From NCBI GenBank assembly GCA_019828565.1, contig JAHDYR010000024.1, positions 1 to 64,000 on the forward strand: a stretch of 64,000 nt of DNA, read 5' to 3'. The stretch comes from Carpediemonas membranifera. Taxonomy: Eukaryota; Fornicata. Position numbers and translations under genes: made by a program. Positions 40,887 through 51,129 of the stretch are shown piece after piece (the first letter of the stretch is position 1; each line of letters starts with the position of its first letter). The notes below the pieces were generated by a model. That model searched no databases, was not told the DNA's origin, and saw nothing but the letters and a program-made list of their open reading frames with translations.

Positions 40887-43800
40887 CATCAGAGAATGTC
40901 GGTAGATCACCGACGATCACAAGAAGGAGGTGGGAGAATCATCTTCACAAGGTCTCCTGATGTGCCTGGTGGTACATTAGGGATCCAGGAGGAGCTTCTC
41001 CACGTTATCTCCGAAATCCGCAAAAATTTCGCACAATACGTCCCTGATGAGGTCGTGAACGACTTCAACAGTAATCAGGAACTATTTGACGCTTTGCAGA
41101 ACGAAGCAAACGTTAGAACTTGGCTTGGAGACGGGAAGTCCCGTAAGAACAAACGTCTGACTCTCGCAAAACTGCGGGAGATCCTCGACAGAATTCGTGC
41201 AGTTGCCGTGGCATACGAGGGTCGCAATGCGCCCAACGTCACGAAGTCTCGCATGACAATGATCGATACAGCGCCTGCTCATGCAGCCGAAGTCGTGAGG
41301 ACTGTCGCCCGGATCGCTGGTGCGCCTGTTGGGTCAACCGACACCGCCCGCGCCCTCAGCCCTTCACCCCAGACTCAGTCTGCCCCCGTCCCCCGCCCGC
41401 CGATTCCGAGCCAACCGCCGGCTCCGAGTCAGACCCCTCAACGCCCAGCAAGCCAGGCAAGCGAGGGCCCGTCCAGCGTTACACTCGACGCGTCCCAGAC
41501 GCCAGAGTTCAATCAGCGCAGAGCGACGGCCCCCGTCCGCCCAGACTGTTTCCTCGACCCAGCGAAGGCCCTCTTCCTGGGTAAGCTCGCCCCACCCAAG
41601 CGCCGTCGCGCCGGGTTCGCGGAGGGCTTGATCAGCCGCCTGAAGGCAATCGCCGACGCCGAAGGCACGGACGCCAAACTTGCTGCCGCCGCGAGACTGT
41701 GCTCGTACGCGCAGACCTTGTACGCACCCCCGAAGGTCTCGGCTCGCAGGCCGAGAGCCAACCGCACAAGGCGCGCGTGGAACTTGGCCATACGTGGCTT
41801 CATCTCCAAGGCAGTGACAACGATCACGGGGTCGGAGACGACCCTCACGCCTGACGAGATCAATCAGTCTCTGAAGGAGAAGCTGTCTTCTCCGACAGGG
41901 CTTGTGCCGAACATCTCCCTCCCCGACGTGCCGGCGAACCCGCTCAGTGCCATCACGGTCTCGCGCAAGCAGATCAAGGCCGCACTCATGAGCCTTTCGC
42001 CGGAATCCGCCCCTGGACCGTCGGGCCTGTCAGCGCTACACCTGCGCATTGCCGCGAGCGTGAGGCGTGGAGACCTCGTAGCCGCCTTGGAGCCTGTCTT
42101 GCAGGACATCCTGGACGGTGAGGAGTACACGTCGATCTTCGCACACGCGATCCTGGTGCCGGTGCCGAAGGATTGCGGTGGGGTCCGCCCTGTCGCAATA
42201 GGCGAGGTGCTGCGCCGGCTGGCGGCTAAGGTCGCCGCAACAGTCGTCTTCCCAAGGCTTGTCGTCGAGGATGAGTTGATGGGGGACCAATTCGGGCTTG
42301 GCGAATCAGCCGGCCTGGAGCGGCTGGAGACGGCCACGCTGAACGAGTACATGAACGGGAGCACCATCGTGACGTTGGACATGTCCAACGCGTATGGCAC
42401 GATGTCCCGAGATTATCTCGTGAAGGTGGTCGAGGCATATATTCCCGTACTCGGCCCCTACCTCCGCCGAATGTACGCCAGCGGCTTGCTGCTGACGACG
42501 ACTGGCGAGGTGTGGGCCTCGGAGGAGGGCATCCACCAGGGGATCCTCTCTCCCCACTCCTCTTCTCGCTGGGCATGTTCCCTCTGCTGACGCAGTTGCG
42601 CGGGGAATTCCCGGACTTCACTGTTCGCGGATACCAGGATGACGTTTCGGCGTCCATCCCGAGCCCCCTGCAAGACTACGAGACGGGCCGGAAGGCGAAT
42701 TCATTCGTCTCTCGGTCGGAGCAGCTCTTTGCGAGTGTTGGGATGCCGTTGAACCGGTCCAAGTGTGCGGTCGCTCATCGCGAGTCGCGGGACGACAACA
42801 ACGCTTCGGACCAGGTGACGCGGGCGCAGTCTTTCAAGCTGGTGGGTATCCCCATCTCCGTCTCCTCAGCCTTCCACGTTGAGTGCTGTACCAAGATCCT
42901 GAAGAAGGTGAAGGCCGTGCTCGACGCCGCCAAGGAGCTCTGCCGGGAGATCGGGTCGAAGGCCACGGCGGTGGCTCTGACGATTGTCAGGGTGTCTGCG
43001 CTCACCATCCCCATACATTTCTACCGCAACGTTCTCCCCACGATCAAGTCTACCACAGGCCAGGGCAATTTGCTGGGCAAGACGGCCGTCTTTGAACGGC
43101 AGTGTATTGCCCCAGCCGTCTTGGACATCCTGCAAGACAAGATCACCGATGCGGAAGAGATGAAGAAGTTCTGCCGGCGGCTAGGGCTGCCGGTGCATGC
43201 GGGCGGTCTCGGCTTGCCGATGCCGCTCGATGTCTGGGCTCCCGCCTACCTGGGGGCCTCCCGGCATCTGCTGGAGTTTGGCCTCAGCCGGCCCGACCTG
43301 GATAAGGTCCTCGCGCTGGGCGCCAACGTGAAGGATTGGCCCAAGGATGAGGCAGCGCTGAAGGCGGTCGGCAAGGACAAGCCGCAGCACGAGTTGGTGT
43401 GCCTGTTGAAGGAACATAATTTCAACACCAACCCTGCGGTGAAGGACAGCGTCGTCGCGCCCAACATCATCAGCGCTATGCTCAAGTCCGACCCAGTCTC
43501 TGTCACGAGGCAGTCGAACCGCCACGAGGTCGACCGGGCCATGATCGCCGACCACCTGGGCCGGCCCGCCTTTAGCGACGCGGCTGGAGTGTGCCCGATC
43601 TGCTCTGAGAAGCACAGTCGTACTGTGGCTATGAAGGGCTGGTCGCACGCGGTGGTGTGCCCGTGCCTACGCGGTGACGCAAAGGTGCAGCGGCATGACG
43701 CCATCCGGGACGAAGTGATCAGGACCCTCAAGGAGGAGGGCGTGGCAGCCAGGCCTGAGAGGTGGCTGACGCCGAAGTCTGCAGAGGCGAAGCATCCTTT

Positions 43801-44185
43801 GCGGCCGTACAGAGTGCGCATGGACGTCGAAGTCAGGCCCGACGAGGGCGGTGTGAAACCCGTCATTGACATCGTCTGCTCGGACTACGTCTCCGACGCG
43901 CGGGCTGATAAGGTGAAGCAGTATCAGCACTTCAACGTTGATATGGTGCCTGCTGTTGTCAGTTCGAGCGGCCGTTGCGCGCCCTGGAAGGCTGGCGGTG
44001 TGCCCTGGCCAGAGAGGCTGGTCGAGATGAAGCTGCTGGACAACGCGGCCAAGGATCGTCTCGTGGACCGGGTTTTCGTTGCCAATTGGAAGTGGCAGTG
44101 CAGAGCCATCGTGGATTGGCTGACACAAGCCCAAGCTGCTCGCGAACGCGCGGCTGCTGCTGGGCAGGACATTGTGAGTGAGTAA
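40881..44185 (+). CDS. LINE ORF: reverse transcriptase and restriction-like endonuclease
   Basis: The frame is open from an ATG at 40881, which lies inside the target duplication; the next ATG, at 40896, is the element's own. The N-terminal 250 residues have a Pro/Gln-rich linker. RT motifs: SAPGPSGLSALHLR, GGVRPVAIGEVLRRL, VTLDMSNAYGTM, HQG-DPLSPLLFSL and YQDD at 42632-42643. The frame slips at the GGGG 42539-42542, inside the HQGDPLS motif. The C-terminus has a CPIC...H...C finger, RHDAIRDEVI and a VRMDVEVRPDE...VIDIVCSDYV segment, the RLE nuclease of R2/NeSL/SLACS-type LINEs. The R-P-V-A-[IV]-G-[ED] type of RT is closest, by memory, to the SLACS-like group. Confidence 0.8.
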
Positions 44186-44424
44186 GAACGGGAATACCAC
44201 AACATTTCGCTGTTTTGATCTCACTTTGGTTACTTTCGTTGTCTTTTGCGGAGAATTAGCTCCTTTCAAGGAGTTTTGGTACGTTTTGTGCGAGTGGATG
44301 CGTGAAATTGCGCAAAATCGAGCCTTGGTGCTCAGATGCGCGCTGCTGCTGAAAGTGAACGCAAACCGTGTTCCTTTACGCCGTTTAACGCAGTAAGCCG
44401 CGAGAGCGCCATCGACGACCGAGT
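40887..44424 (+). mobile_element. Non-LTR retrotransposon (RLE-type LINE) inserted at a tRNA-Arg gene
   Basis: About 3.54 kb between two 46-bp direct repeats, with one long ORF and no poly-A tail. The element points opposite to the tRNA gene. The duplicated target restores a whole tRNA gene with its 3' flank on the right side. Confidence 0.8.
44186..44424 (+). other. LINE 3' untranslated region
   Basis: No poly-A; it ends CGCCATCGACGACCGAGT before the duplicated target. No other feature seen. Confidence 0.5.
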
Positions 44425-44470
44425 CGGAGTCAACGACCGCAAAGAGTGATATAAAATTCGAGCGATGCAG
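44425..44470. repeat. 46-bp target-site duplication, right copy
   Basis: Right copy of the target repeat; it overlaps the 3' end of the intact tRNA-Arg gene. It contains an A4 run at 44453-44456, which is the likely pol III terminator for the minus-strand tRNA. Confidence 0.85.
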
Positions 44471-44532
44471 GACTCGAACCTGCAACCACCTGATCCGTAG
44501 TCAGGTACTCTATCCAATTGAGCCAACCGCCC
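44459..44532 (-). tRNA. tRNA-Arg(ACG)
   Basis: A 74-nt cloverleaf can be drawn: acceptor GGGCGGT pairs with ATCGCTC (two G-U pairs), D arm GCTC...GAGT, anticodon stem CCTGA/TCAGG with loop CTACGGA (anticodon ACG at 44496-44498), T arm GCAGG-TTCGAGT-CCTGC. The B box GGTTCGAGTCC is perfect. Discriminator G. No CCA encoded, as in eukaryotes. Confidence 0.9.
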
Positions 44533-44533
44533 T

Positions 44534-44984
44534 TTTGGCAAGGCCAGCGGAGCCAAAACTTCGGCGCGAGAGGTCGAGGATGATTCGATACGATCTCAAA
44601 GACGGGATCGTGCGTCTCATAAGGGCGGTTCAGTTGTTCAAGAGCGAACTGAAACCGCGGGGCAGCCTTGCTCCCGATCCCCTCCTTCGGAGGGTGACGC
44701 TCGGCATTACGTAAGGTCGAGCGAGGTAATTTACTCCGGCTTACACAGAGATAGACCCGGGACGATGCGAGAACGCGACACAATAAATTACCTACCCCCC
44801 CCCTGTGGGAATGGACGGAGTCTACCGGATCGTCAGCCTGTCTGACGGCGGGGCACGCCTTCAATAGGACGTAGGGGTCCTGCGCCGGATACGGTTCGAT
44901 TTGCTGATCTGATTCTGCGAAGAGGATCGAGATCAACTCCGAGCAAGTCAGTTCGGACGAAGGGCAAAGGAATAAGCTTTAGAG
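44534..44984 (+). repeat. 5' non-coding region of YR element 3 with hairpin and C-run
   Basis: A hairpin GGTAATTTA/TAAATTACC (44725-44733 and 44784-44792) with TTACACAG in the loop is followed by nine C (44795-44803). From 44849 to 44998 the sequence (GGCGGGGCACGCC...AGAGATGGCACCG) is repeated at 53217-53359, on the other side of the element. This is the split direct repeat. Confidence 0.7.
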
Positions 44985-45503
44985 ATGGCACCGACCAACA
45001 ACGAGACACCTGAGCAACTGCAGGAGACCATTGAGCAACAACGGGACATCGAAGTAACTCCGAAGTCCAACGAGCAACTCGAGCAGGAGCTCAAGACCTT
45101 GCGGGGCCTTATTTCCAACCTTGAGGATGAACGGCGCTCCAACAACTGGACCCCTCCGCATTCGGACTCCATGCGAGGGGAATGGGCCTTCCTTCAGCGC
45201 CTCTACCGAGCCATTCGGTTTGACGCGTCCACCTCATCAACCGAGCTCCTCAACAGGCTCTACTCTCGCCAGAGGGCCCTTGCCATCAAGGACCGCTACG
45301 GGTTCCACGTAGGCCTGGCGGTGGAAACCGCCACTGACGCTCTGCTCAGCGCTAAGCCAACTGCTACGGAGGCGATCATCGAGGAGAAGATCCTCTCCAC
45401 CCTTTCCAAGATCCCCAGGCTTGGCGACCGCCAGCGTGAACGCGCTTCTTTTCAGCGCTCCCGTCGCCCACCGAAGCGAAGCGGCAAGCCCGCCAGAGAT
45501 TAA
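44985..45503 (+). CDS. YR element 3 gag-like protein
   Basis: ATG at 44985, 172 residues. Coiled-coil head (EQLEQELKTLRGLISNLEDE), then a conserved core (WTPPHSDSMRGEWAFLQRLY ... KDRYGFHVGLAVETATDALL) and a basic tail (RSRRPPKRSGKPARD). The core matches the gag-like proteins at 57032-57535 and 58172-58684 (WKRPAS...KDRYGYL). Its pol is interrupted by the DNA element that starts 77 bp downstream. Confidence 0.7.
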   Translation: MAPTNNETPEQLQETIEQQRDIEVTPKSNEQLEQELKTLRGLISNLEDERRSNNWTPPHSDSMRGEWAFLQRLYRAIRFDASTSSTELLNRLYSRQRALAIKDRYGFHVGLAVETATDALLSAKPTATEAIIEEKILSTLSKIPRLGDRQRERASFQRSRRPPKRSGKPARD

Positions 45504-45634
45504 GAAAACATCCGAAAAGACTCTCTCTAGGCGATCGCTCTCACTCTCTTGCCTCTCCCCACTCCTCCCCACCCATGCTGTCTGGAGGGGGTGTATGGGT
45601 GGCAGTATACACCTACGGAACAGAGGGGCTCTGT

Positions 45635-48600
45635 TGTGCCGGATGGCAGCAGAAAACGGGGAAATCCATTTACCTTAAAGTGCACTGGGAGTGAGGGAGA
45701 TGCTGTGACATCTTGCCCCCCTAAGCCGAAGCTTATTGGCTCTAAGGTAAGCACGGGCGAGCGAGACTCCGGAGAGTGCAGTCGCCGGCTCATAGGTGGG
45801 TTCGTCGTAGCCTTCCCACTTCACCTTCAGTTCGAGGATGTCGTCCTTGACGCGGTGCTTGAGGATCTTCTCAACGATAAAAGTCTCCTCGTCTGAGGAA
45901 GCTAGCTGGCGGAGCTTGTTGAAGTGGTAGTTCACGTGGAACGGGAGCAGGTGATCCCGGTGGACGGTTGTGGTGGTGTTCGTGATGATGTCGGCGATAA
46001 CGACGGCCTTGTGGTCGAGGATCTCGAGGATCTTGTAGGGTCCCAGGTGACCGTGCAACTTGGGGGTCCTGTTGCGCTGTACGAGGACTAGGTCACCTGG
46101 CTTGAGCTCGGTCTCTGCGGTCTTTCCTTTGGCAAGGCGCTTCTCGACAACCTTACGTTGCGTCTCCTCCCCCTTCTTGGAAAGGGACTTCAGGTGGTTA
46201 GTGAGGTTGTCTAGGTATTCACGATGGGAGGATAGGATTGTCTCGGAAGCTGTAGGGTCAGTCGGGGCGAGTAGCCGGGCTCTAGTGGCGGACGGGTCCA
46301 AATGCTCGCCGTAAAGCATGCTGTGGGGGGTGAGGCCTGTGGCAGAGCAGATAAAAGTGTTCAGCAAAAGCTGAACGGCAGGGAGAAGCCTGATCCACTC
46401 GTCAAACTTGTTAAAGTTGAGCGTGAGGCAGCGGAGGTGCTTCATCACTTCGGCGTTACGGCGTTCAACAACGCCGTTGGACTGGGGATGATACGGGAGA
46501 GTGTGTTGTTCGGTGATCTCGGCATCAGACAGGAGGGCCTTGATCACGGCACCAGTGTACTCCGGCCCGTTGTCAGCCTTAATGGCGGCAGGGATGCCAT
46601 GACGGCAGACAAGTTGTTGCCAGATGGCAGAGGCAGCGGCATCGGCAGTGTTCTCATCGCTGGCATATAACTCCGTGTACCTGGTGAACATATCAACAAG
46701 GACGAAGATGTACTTGCGGCCGAACATGTCTGCGGGGATGGGGCCTATGGTGTCAATGGCGACCGTGTGGAAAGGCTTATACACGGCCGTGGTCCCTAGG
46801 CTTGACTGAGCGAACTCAGAGAGTCTAGCCTTGAGACAGATCGGACAGGAGTGGACGTAGGCGGCGATCTCTTGAGTCGCGCTGACCCAGGTGTAGCCGT
46901 CATCGCGGAGGCGGGTGTACGTGGCTCTAGCTCCGTGGTGGCCACGGTGAGCGATGGCAATAAGCTCTTGGCGTAAGCCCTTCGTTTGATCACAGGTCGG
47001 GATCATGCAGGCTCCGTTCCGGCGTCGGAGACCATCAGCGTCTACCGGCAGCTTGCTGATCTCCGGGTCCTCTCCTTGGAAGTGTGCCAGTCTGTCCTTG
47101 AACCGGGCATCGACAGATATGGCGGCGACGGGTTGGGCTGTAGTCTGGCCGTGGCCATACCGGCTGAGCGAATCAGCTATGACGTTATCCTTCCCGGGAA
47201 CGTGTGTGATTTCAAAGTTGAAGTCGGCTAGCGTCAGACGCCAGCGGAGGATCTTGTCGTTCGTCGCGGACTTGTAGATCATGTAGATCAGATTACGGTG
47301 GTCTGTTCTGAGGGTTACATGCTTCACGCGCAGAAGGTGGGTGAGGGAGGGGTGCGTGAAGGCGTATACGATGGCGAAAAGTTCCTGTTCGCAGGTAGCC
47401 CATCTGGTCTGGGTGGGGGTGAACGTATGAGAGAAATAGGCCAGCACTTGTCTGCCCGAGTTGTCGTTGGGAGTCTGGTAGAGTACACCTCCGGCTCCGA
47501 CATTGGAAGCGTCGGTCTCGAGGGTCCAAGGAAGGGACAAGTCTGGGTGAGCGATGAAGAGGTCATCGGTGAAGAGGGACTTAAGGGTGTTGAAAGCCTC
47601 AGTCTCGGCTGGGCCGAAGCTGAAGACGGCGTCCTTCTCTAGGAGAGCGGTAAGGGGCTTGAACAGCTCATGGCGTTTCTCTGAGATGAATGAGGCTAAG
47701 AACTGGAACTTGCCGAGCACGGTCCTGAGCCCGTGGACATCAGTGGGGAGGGGAAGCTCTCGTAGGGCGCGGGTGCGCTCAGGGTCTACGTGAACTCCAG
47801 CCTTGTCGACAATGAAACCAACTATGGGGGCCTCGGAATAGCCTATTCGGCACTTCTTTGCGCCTAGGCGGACGTTGGCTTCTTCCAGGCGAGTGAGGGT
47901 GTCATCGAGAAGCTTGAGGAAAAGTTCCTCGGAGGAGTACATGAAGAGGTCATCGATGTACGGGTCAACCCCCTTATGGAGGATGGGCCCGAGGATAGTC
48001 TCGATACCTCGCTGGAAATGCGACGGGGCATTGGCAAGCCCAAAAGGCATCCTGGTGAACTGTTCATGCACGCCAGGGGCGATGAACGCGGTCTTCTCCT
48101 TGTCCTCGTCAGCCATAGGCACCTGCCAATAGCCTGAGGTCAGGTCCAGGGCGGCAAATCGGTCGCACCCACTTGCTCGGCGAAGGAACTCGCGCATGTT
48201 GGGGAGGGGGTGTCGATCACGGGTGGTGTGGCTGTTGAGTAGGACATAGTCGATGCAAAGCCGCCAAGCGTCCCCCTTTCGCACGAGGACTACTGGACTG
48301 GCATATGGGCCGGTGTTGGCCTCGGTGATGCCCTTGTCGCGTAAGTCTGAGACATGATCGTGCAGCCACTCCGTCTTGGCTGGAGCCAGAGGGCGTGGCT
48401 TCATGTTGACAATGTAGCCGTCGGTCGGGATGGTCATGGGGGGGAAGGCTGCCGGCTCTTCGGGGAGGTTTGGATCGAACACGGCGTCATGCTTGCGGAG
48501 GATCTCACGGATAGGGTCGTGTAGTTGATCAGGACATACGTCCACTTCATCGCTGAAGAACTGTGGAGCAGCTGAGGCTTCAGCGACAGGGACTGGGTCT

Positions 48601-50214
48601 AGGTACTTGTGGGGAGGGAGCCCTTCGGTGGTCTGGGGGTCTTCGTTGCAGTCGACGCCTGTAGGGACGAAGAGGCCCTTGGCGCTGAGGAAGCCAAGAG
48701 CTCTGAGGATATCACAACCAACGAGTATGTGATCATCGTCGCGTTCGATTACGTGGAAGGTGGCCTCGGTAGTGACCATGGCGTTGCCCGCAGATGGAAG
48801 GCTCAGACTCACCTTTGCTACGCCCTTCGTCATAAAAAGCTGCTTATTGACGTCCAACAGAGCAATTGAGACGGATGTGTCGATCGTGGCCTTGAGGCGC
48901 TCGGCCAACAACTGCGAAATACAGCTTGGGGCGGAACCGGAATCAATCAGGATTGTCTGCGTCTCGCCGTTGACTTTCCCTTGGACGGTGAAGTAGGATG
49001 AGTCGGGCTGTGGTTCGTCGACAGACTGCACCGGCTGGGCATGGGCGGTCTCATGCACTGGTCTTCCCTTCTTGAGGGTGCTGCTGGGGCGGAGGTTCAT
49101 CCTACCAGCGCGGCGGTCGGACTGCTGAGTGGGATCCGCATTTGGTTGAGGCACTGGCAGCTGGCGGTTGGCGTTGCCCGAAGTATGTCGGGCTTGGGTA
49201 TGTGGCTGTTGCTTGTCATGCTGGCCGGTCGGTTGTGCCGGGTGCGGCGACTGGTTGGACTGCTGGGTGGAGCCTCGCTGGGCGGCGTCGGCCTTAGGGC
49301 ACTGCCACCTCCAATGCCAACCACCACAGAATGGGCAGGGGGTCTTGGAGGGTGTGGCCGGGAGCCCATGTGTTCGGCCTATGGCGGGGCGGCCTTGGCG
49401 GCTCTGCCCGCCACCTTGGCGAGGGCGGTCAACGGAGGTCAACACGGCAGCTGACGTGGTGGACGGTGTCAAAGACGAGATGTCGAGGCCTGCCAGATCG
49501 CTTGCCAGCGCCTGGAGGCGCTCGACCTCGGTCTTCACGATCTGAACGGTATCCTCGAACAGGCGAGCGCCTTGTAGCTCAACCTCGGTCTTGAGGCGAG
49601 CTTGAAGCTCACTTGGCCTGATGGCGGCGAGGAGTACACGGGCGGCGACCTTGCTCAGGCCCCGATGAGCGGGGCTAGGCCCGGATGGCGAGGAGCCCAG
49701 TAGCTCAGCGAGAGCGTCTACGTCGGGGTCGTCATCATCAGCTTCAGGCTTGGGCGGGTCGTGGTCGGGGATGAACGTTAGAGCGTGCTTGTAGAGCGCA
49801 CGGAGCTCTCGGACGTACAAGAGGATCGAGTGAAGCTTGTTGTCGTGATTAGGCATCTGGAGGGCACGCATTGCTCGGAGGCATCCATTGAGTGTTGGAG
49901 GTAGGAGGTGCGTGAGGAGAGAAGCCTCGATATCTTCAATGGTTGCGGAAGAGAGATCAACTTCATATACGAAGCTCAAGGACATCAAGAATCTCTTCTG
50001 AAATACAGTCGGATGGCGAAAGAGTTGGAAATTGGGCTTTGAGGACTCGGAAGTGCCGAGTGAAGGTTCTGATCGTAACAGGATCTAGATCAGATAGGAA
50101 CAGATGATTCTGCGTTACCATTTTCCAGGAGTGATCACTGTGCCGGATGGCAGCAGAAAACGGGGAAATCCATTTACCTTAAAGTGCACTGGGAGTGAGG
50201 GAGATGCTGTGACA
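45635..50214 (-). mobile_element. Ty3/gypsy chromovirus with identical 76-bp LTRs
   Basis: LTRs at 45635-45710 and 50139-50214 are 76/76 identical, with TGT...ACA ends. A 4-bp target duplication CTGT flanks them (45631-45634, 50215-50218). A C/G-rich polypurine tract (AGGGGGGCAAGA on the minus strand) abuts the 3' LTR. A TGGTAACGCAGAATC stretch, a possible primer-binding site, lies 19 nt from the 5' LTR. Identical LTRs mean a recent insertion. Confidence 0.9.
45675..49985 (-). CDS. gag-pol: Ty3 gag-pol polyprotein, single intact frame
   Basis: The first ATG is at 49985 (MSLSFVYEVD), about 1436 residues. Domains in order: capsid-like gag (1-180); CPFCGGWHWRWQC knuckle (about 220); protease ILIDSGSAPSCIS (about 350); RT with CIDYVLLNSHT, ALDLTSGYWQVPM and YIDDLFMY; RNase H TLETDASNVGAGGVL and LRTDHRNLIYM; integrase HHCC (HRGHHG...CPIC), AIDTIGPIP, IKADNGPEYTG and GVVERRNAE; GPY/F-like HGHLGPYKILEI; chromodomain FIVEKILKH...VKWEGYDEPTYEPA. 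The frame runs through the polypurine tract and ends inside the 3' LTR. All catalytic residues look intact, so it may be active. Confidence 0.9.
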   Translation of the reverse strand: MSLSFVYEVDLSSATIEDIEASLLTHLLPPTLNGCLRAMRALQMPNHDNKLHSILLYVRELRALYKHALTFIPDHDPPKPEADDDDPDVDALAELLGSSPSGPSPAHRGLSKVAARVLLAAIRPSELQARLKTEVELQGARLFEDTVQIVKTEVERLQALASDLAGLDISSLTPSTTSAAVLTSVDRPRQGGGQSRQGRPAIGRTHGLPATPSKTPCPFCGGWHWRWQCPKADAAQRGSTQQSNQSPHPAQPTGQHDKQQPHTQARHTSGNANRQLPVPQPNADPTQQSDRRAGRMNLRPSSTLKKGRPVHETAHAQPVQSVDEPQPDSSYFTVQGKVNGETQTILIDSGSAPSCISQLLAERLKATIDTSVSIALLDVNKQLFMTKGVAKVSLSLPSAGNAMVTTEATFHVIERDDDHILVGCDILRALGFLSAKGLFVPTGVDCNEDPQTTEGLPPHKYLDPVPVAEASAAPQFFSDEVDVCPDQLHDPIREILRKHDAVFDPNLPEEPAAFPPMTIPTDGYIVNMKPRPLAPAKTEWLHDHVSDLRDKGITEANTGPYASPVVLVRKGDAWRLCIDYVLLNSHTTRDRHPLPNMREFLRRASGCDRFAALDLTSGYWQVPMADEDKEKTAFIAPGVHEQFTRMPFGLANAPSHFQRGIETILGPILHKGVDPYIDDLFMYSSEELFLKLLDDTLTRLEEANVRLGAKKCRIGYSEAPIVGFIVDKAGVHVDPERTRALRELPLPTDVHGLRTVLGKFQFLASFISEKRHELFKPLTALLEKDAVFSFGPAETEAFNTLKSLFTDDLFIAHPDLSLPWTLETDASNVGAGGVLYQTPNDNSGRQVLAYFSHTFTPTQTRWATCEQELFAIVYAFTHPSLTHLLRVKHVTLRTDHRNLIYMIYKSATNDKILRWRLTLADFNFEITHVPGKDNVIADSLSRYGHGQTTAQPVAAISVDARFKDRLAHFQGEDPEISKLPVDADGLRRRNGACMIPTCDQTKGLRQELIAIAHRGHHGARATYTRLRDDGYTWVSATQEIAAYVHSCPICLKARLSEFAQSSLGTTAVYKPFHTVAIDTIGPIPADMFGRKYIFVLVDMFTRYTELYASDENTADAAASAIWQQLVCRHGIPAAIKADNGPEYTGAVIKALLSDAEITEQHTLPYHPQSNGVVERRNAEVMKHLRCLTLNFNKFDEWIRLLPAVQLLLNTFICSATGLTPHSMLYGEHLDPSATRARLLAPTDPTASETILSSHREYLDNLTNHLKSLSKKGEETQRKVVEKRLAKGKTAETELKPGDLVLVQRNRTPKLHGHLGPYKILEILDHKAVVIADIITNTTTTVHRDHLLPFHVNYHFNKLRQLASSDEETFIVEKILKHRVKDDILELKVKWEGYDEPTYEPATALSGVSLARAYLRANKLRLRGARCHSISLTPSAL

Positions 50215-50353
50215 CTGTCAAAAATGTCCGATTTAGAACGTCTTACTCTGGCACCATGTAGCCCCCTTCCTGATGCACCTTTGAGCACGTGCTTGGCCTG
50301 CGATAATTACTTGGCGTCCCGTAAAGCCCAAAAATTAATCAAATCGTCATCAA

Positions 50354-50704
50354 ATGCGAATTAAAGATGCTGATATTGCTCATGAAACGACTCTGCTGAT
50401 CAGCTGGGACTCTACGCGGCGATATGGCATGGCAAGTCTCTACACTTTGGAGACAATTCGGTCCCATGGTTCCTACCTTGACCCACGTTGTCTCGCGCGC
50501 GCGAGGGACTCACTAAAAGGATATATCAACACTGGGAGCAGAAAAAAGGCACGGCGAGATGCAGGCGCTGTTGCTGAGCTCATTTTCCGGATAAGACCCG
50601 TTTTACCTCAACCCATTCATATTGGCGGCTGTTGCTTCGTTTTTGATCAAATCAAATGGAAACCAAAACGAGATCCGGGAAACGAGGATGATTGGGAGAG
50701 ATAG
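50354..50704 (+). CDS. Small ORF inside the DNA element
   Basis: ATG at 50354, 116 residues (MRIKDADIAHETTLLISWDS), basic, with a GYINTGSRKKARRDAGA stretch. No domain recognised. It fills part of the 0.9-kb remnant to the right of the Ty3 element. The flanks (50219-50353 and 50705-51112) are AT-rich with nothing else seen. Confidence 0.25.
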   Translation: MRIKDADIAHETTLLISWDSTRRYGMASLYTLETIRSHGSYLDPRCLARARDSLKGYINTGSRKKARRDAGAVAELIFRIRPVLPQPIHIGGCCFVFDQIKWKPKRDPGNEDDWER

Positions 50705-51129
50705 ACACATCATAAGGTCTTTAATATAGTAATGCACCGTCAATGAGAAGTTCTTGGTTCCTGAAATGGATTATTGATCCCAAACGCTTTTCTTTGAGGA
50801 TAACGCACTTATAGCGGTGATTTCCACACAATTCATCCAAATGCTGATCAAAACATCAGAACTGCAAGTAAAATGGGTATAGATCGTTTATCCACGGAGA
50901 TATCAATTGCTCCCAATCCCAGCTTGCAAGAAAAAAGTTAAGGGGCTGTATTGGGGCTTGCACTGATATCTCTATATATGCCGACACAGTCACTGGGCTG
51001 CCCATCACTGAACAGCTCTAGCCCAATACAAAAACTTGAGGGCTCGAAGTTTTGGCCTTCTCGGAAAAGGGTGGCAGTATACTGCTACTTTTCTTTGCTT
51101 GAGTAGCTGTATTACACCCCCTCCAGACC

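Larger units (their letters stand above)
45580..51128. mobile_element. DNA element with 16-bp terminal inverted repeats, host of a Ty3 insertion
   Basis: The ends are perfect inverted repeats GTCTGGAGGGGGTGTA (45580-45595 and 51113-51128). A GGGTGGCAGTATAC word lies just inside both ends. Without the Ty3 element it is about 0.97 kb. Its flanks show at most a CT duplication. No transposase is visible, so it is probably non-autonomous. Confidence 0.55.

Noticed and set aside
44795-44803. C-runs as telomeric or sequencing-gap filler
   Set aside because: They recur at the same place after hairpins in several YR elements, so they belong to the elements.
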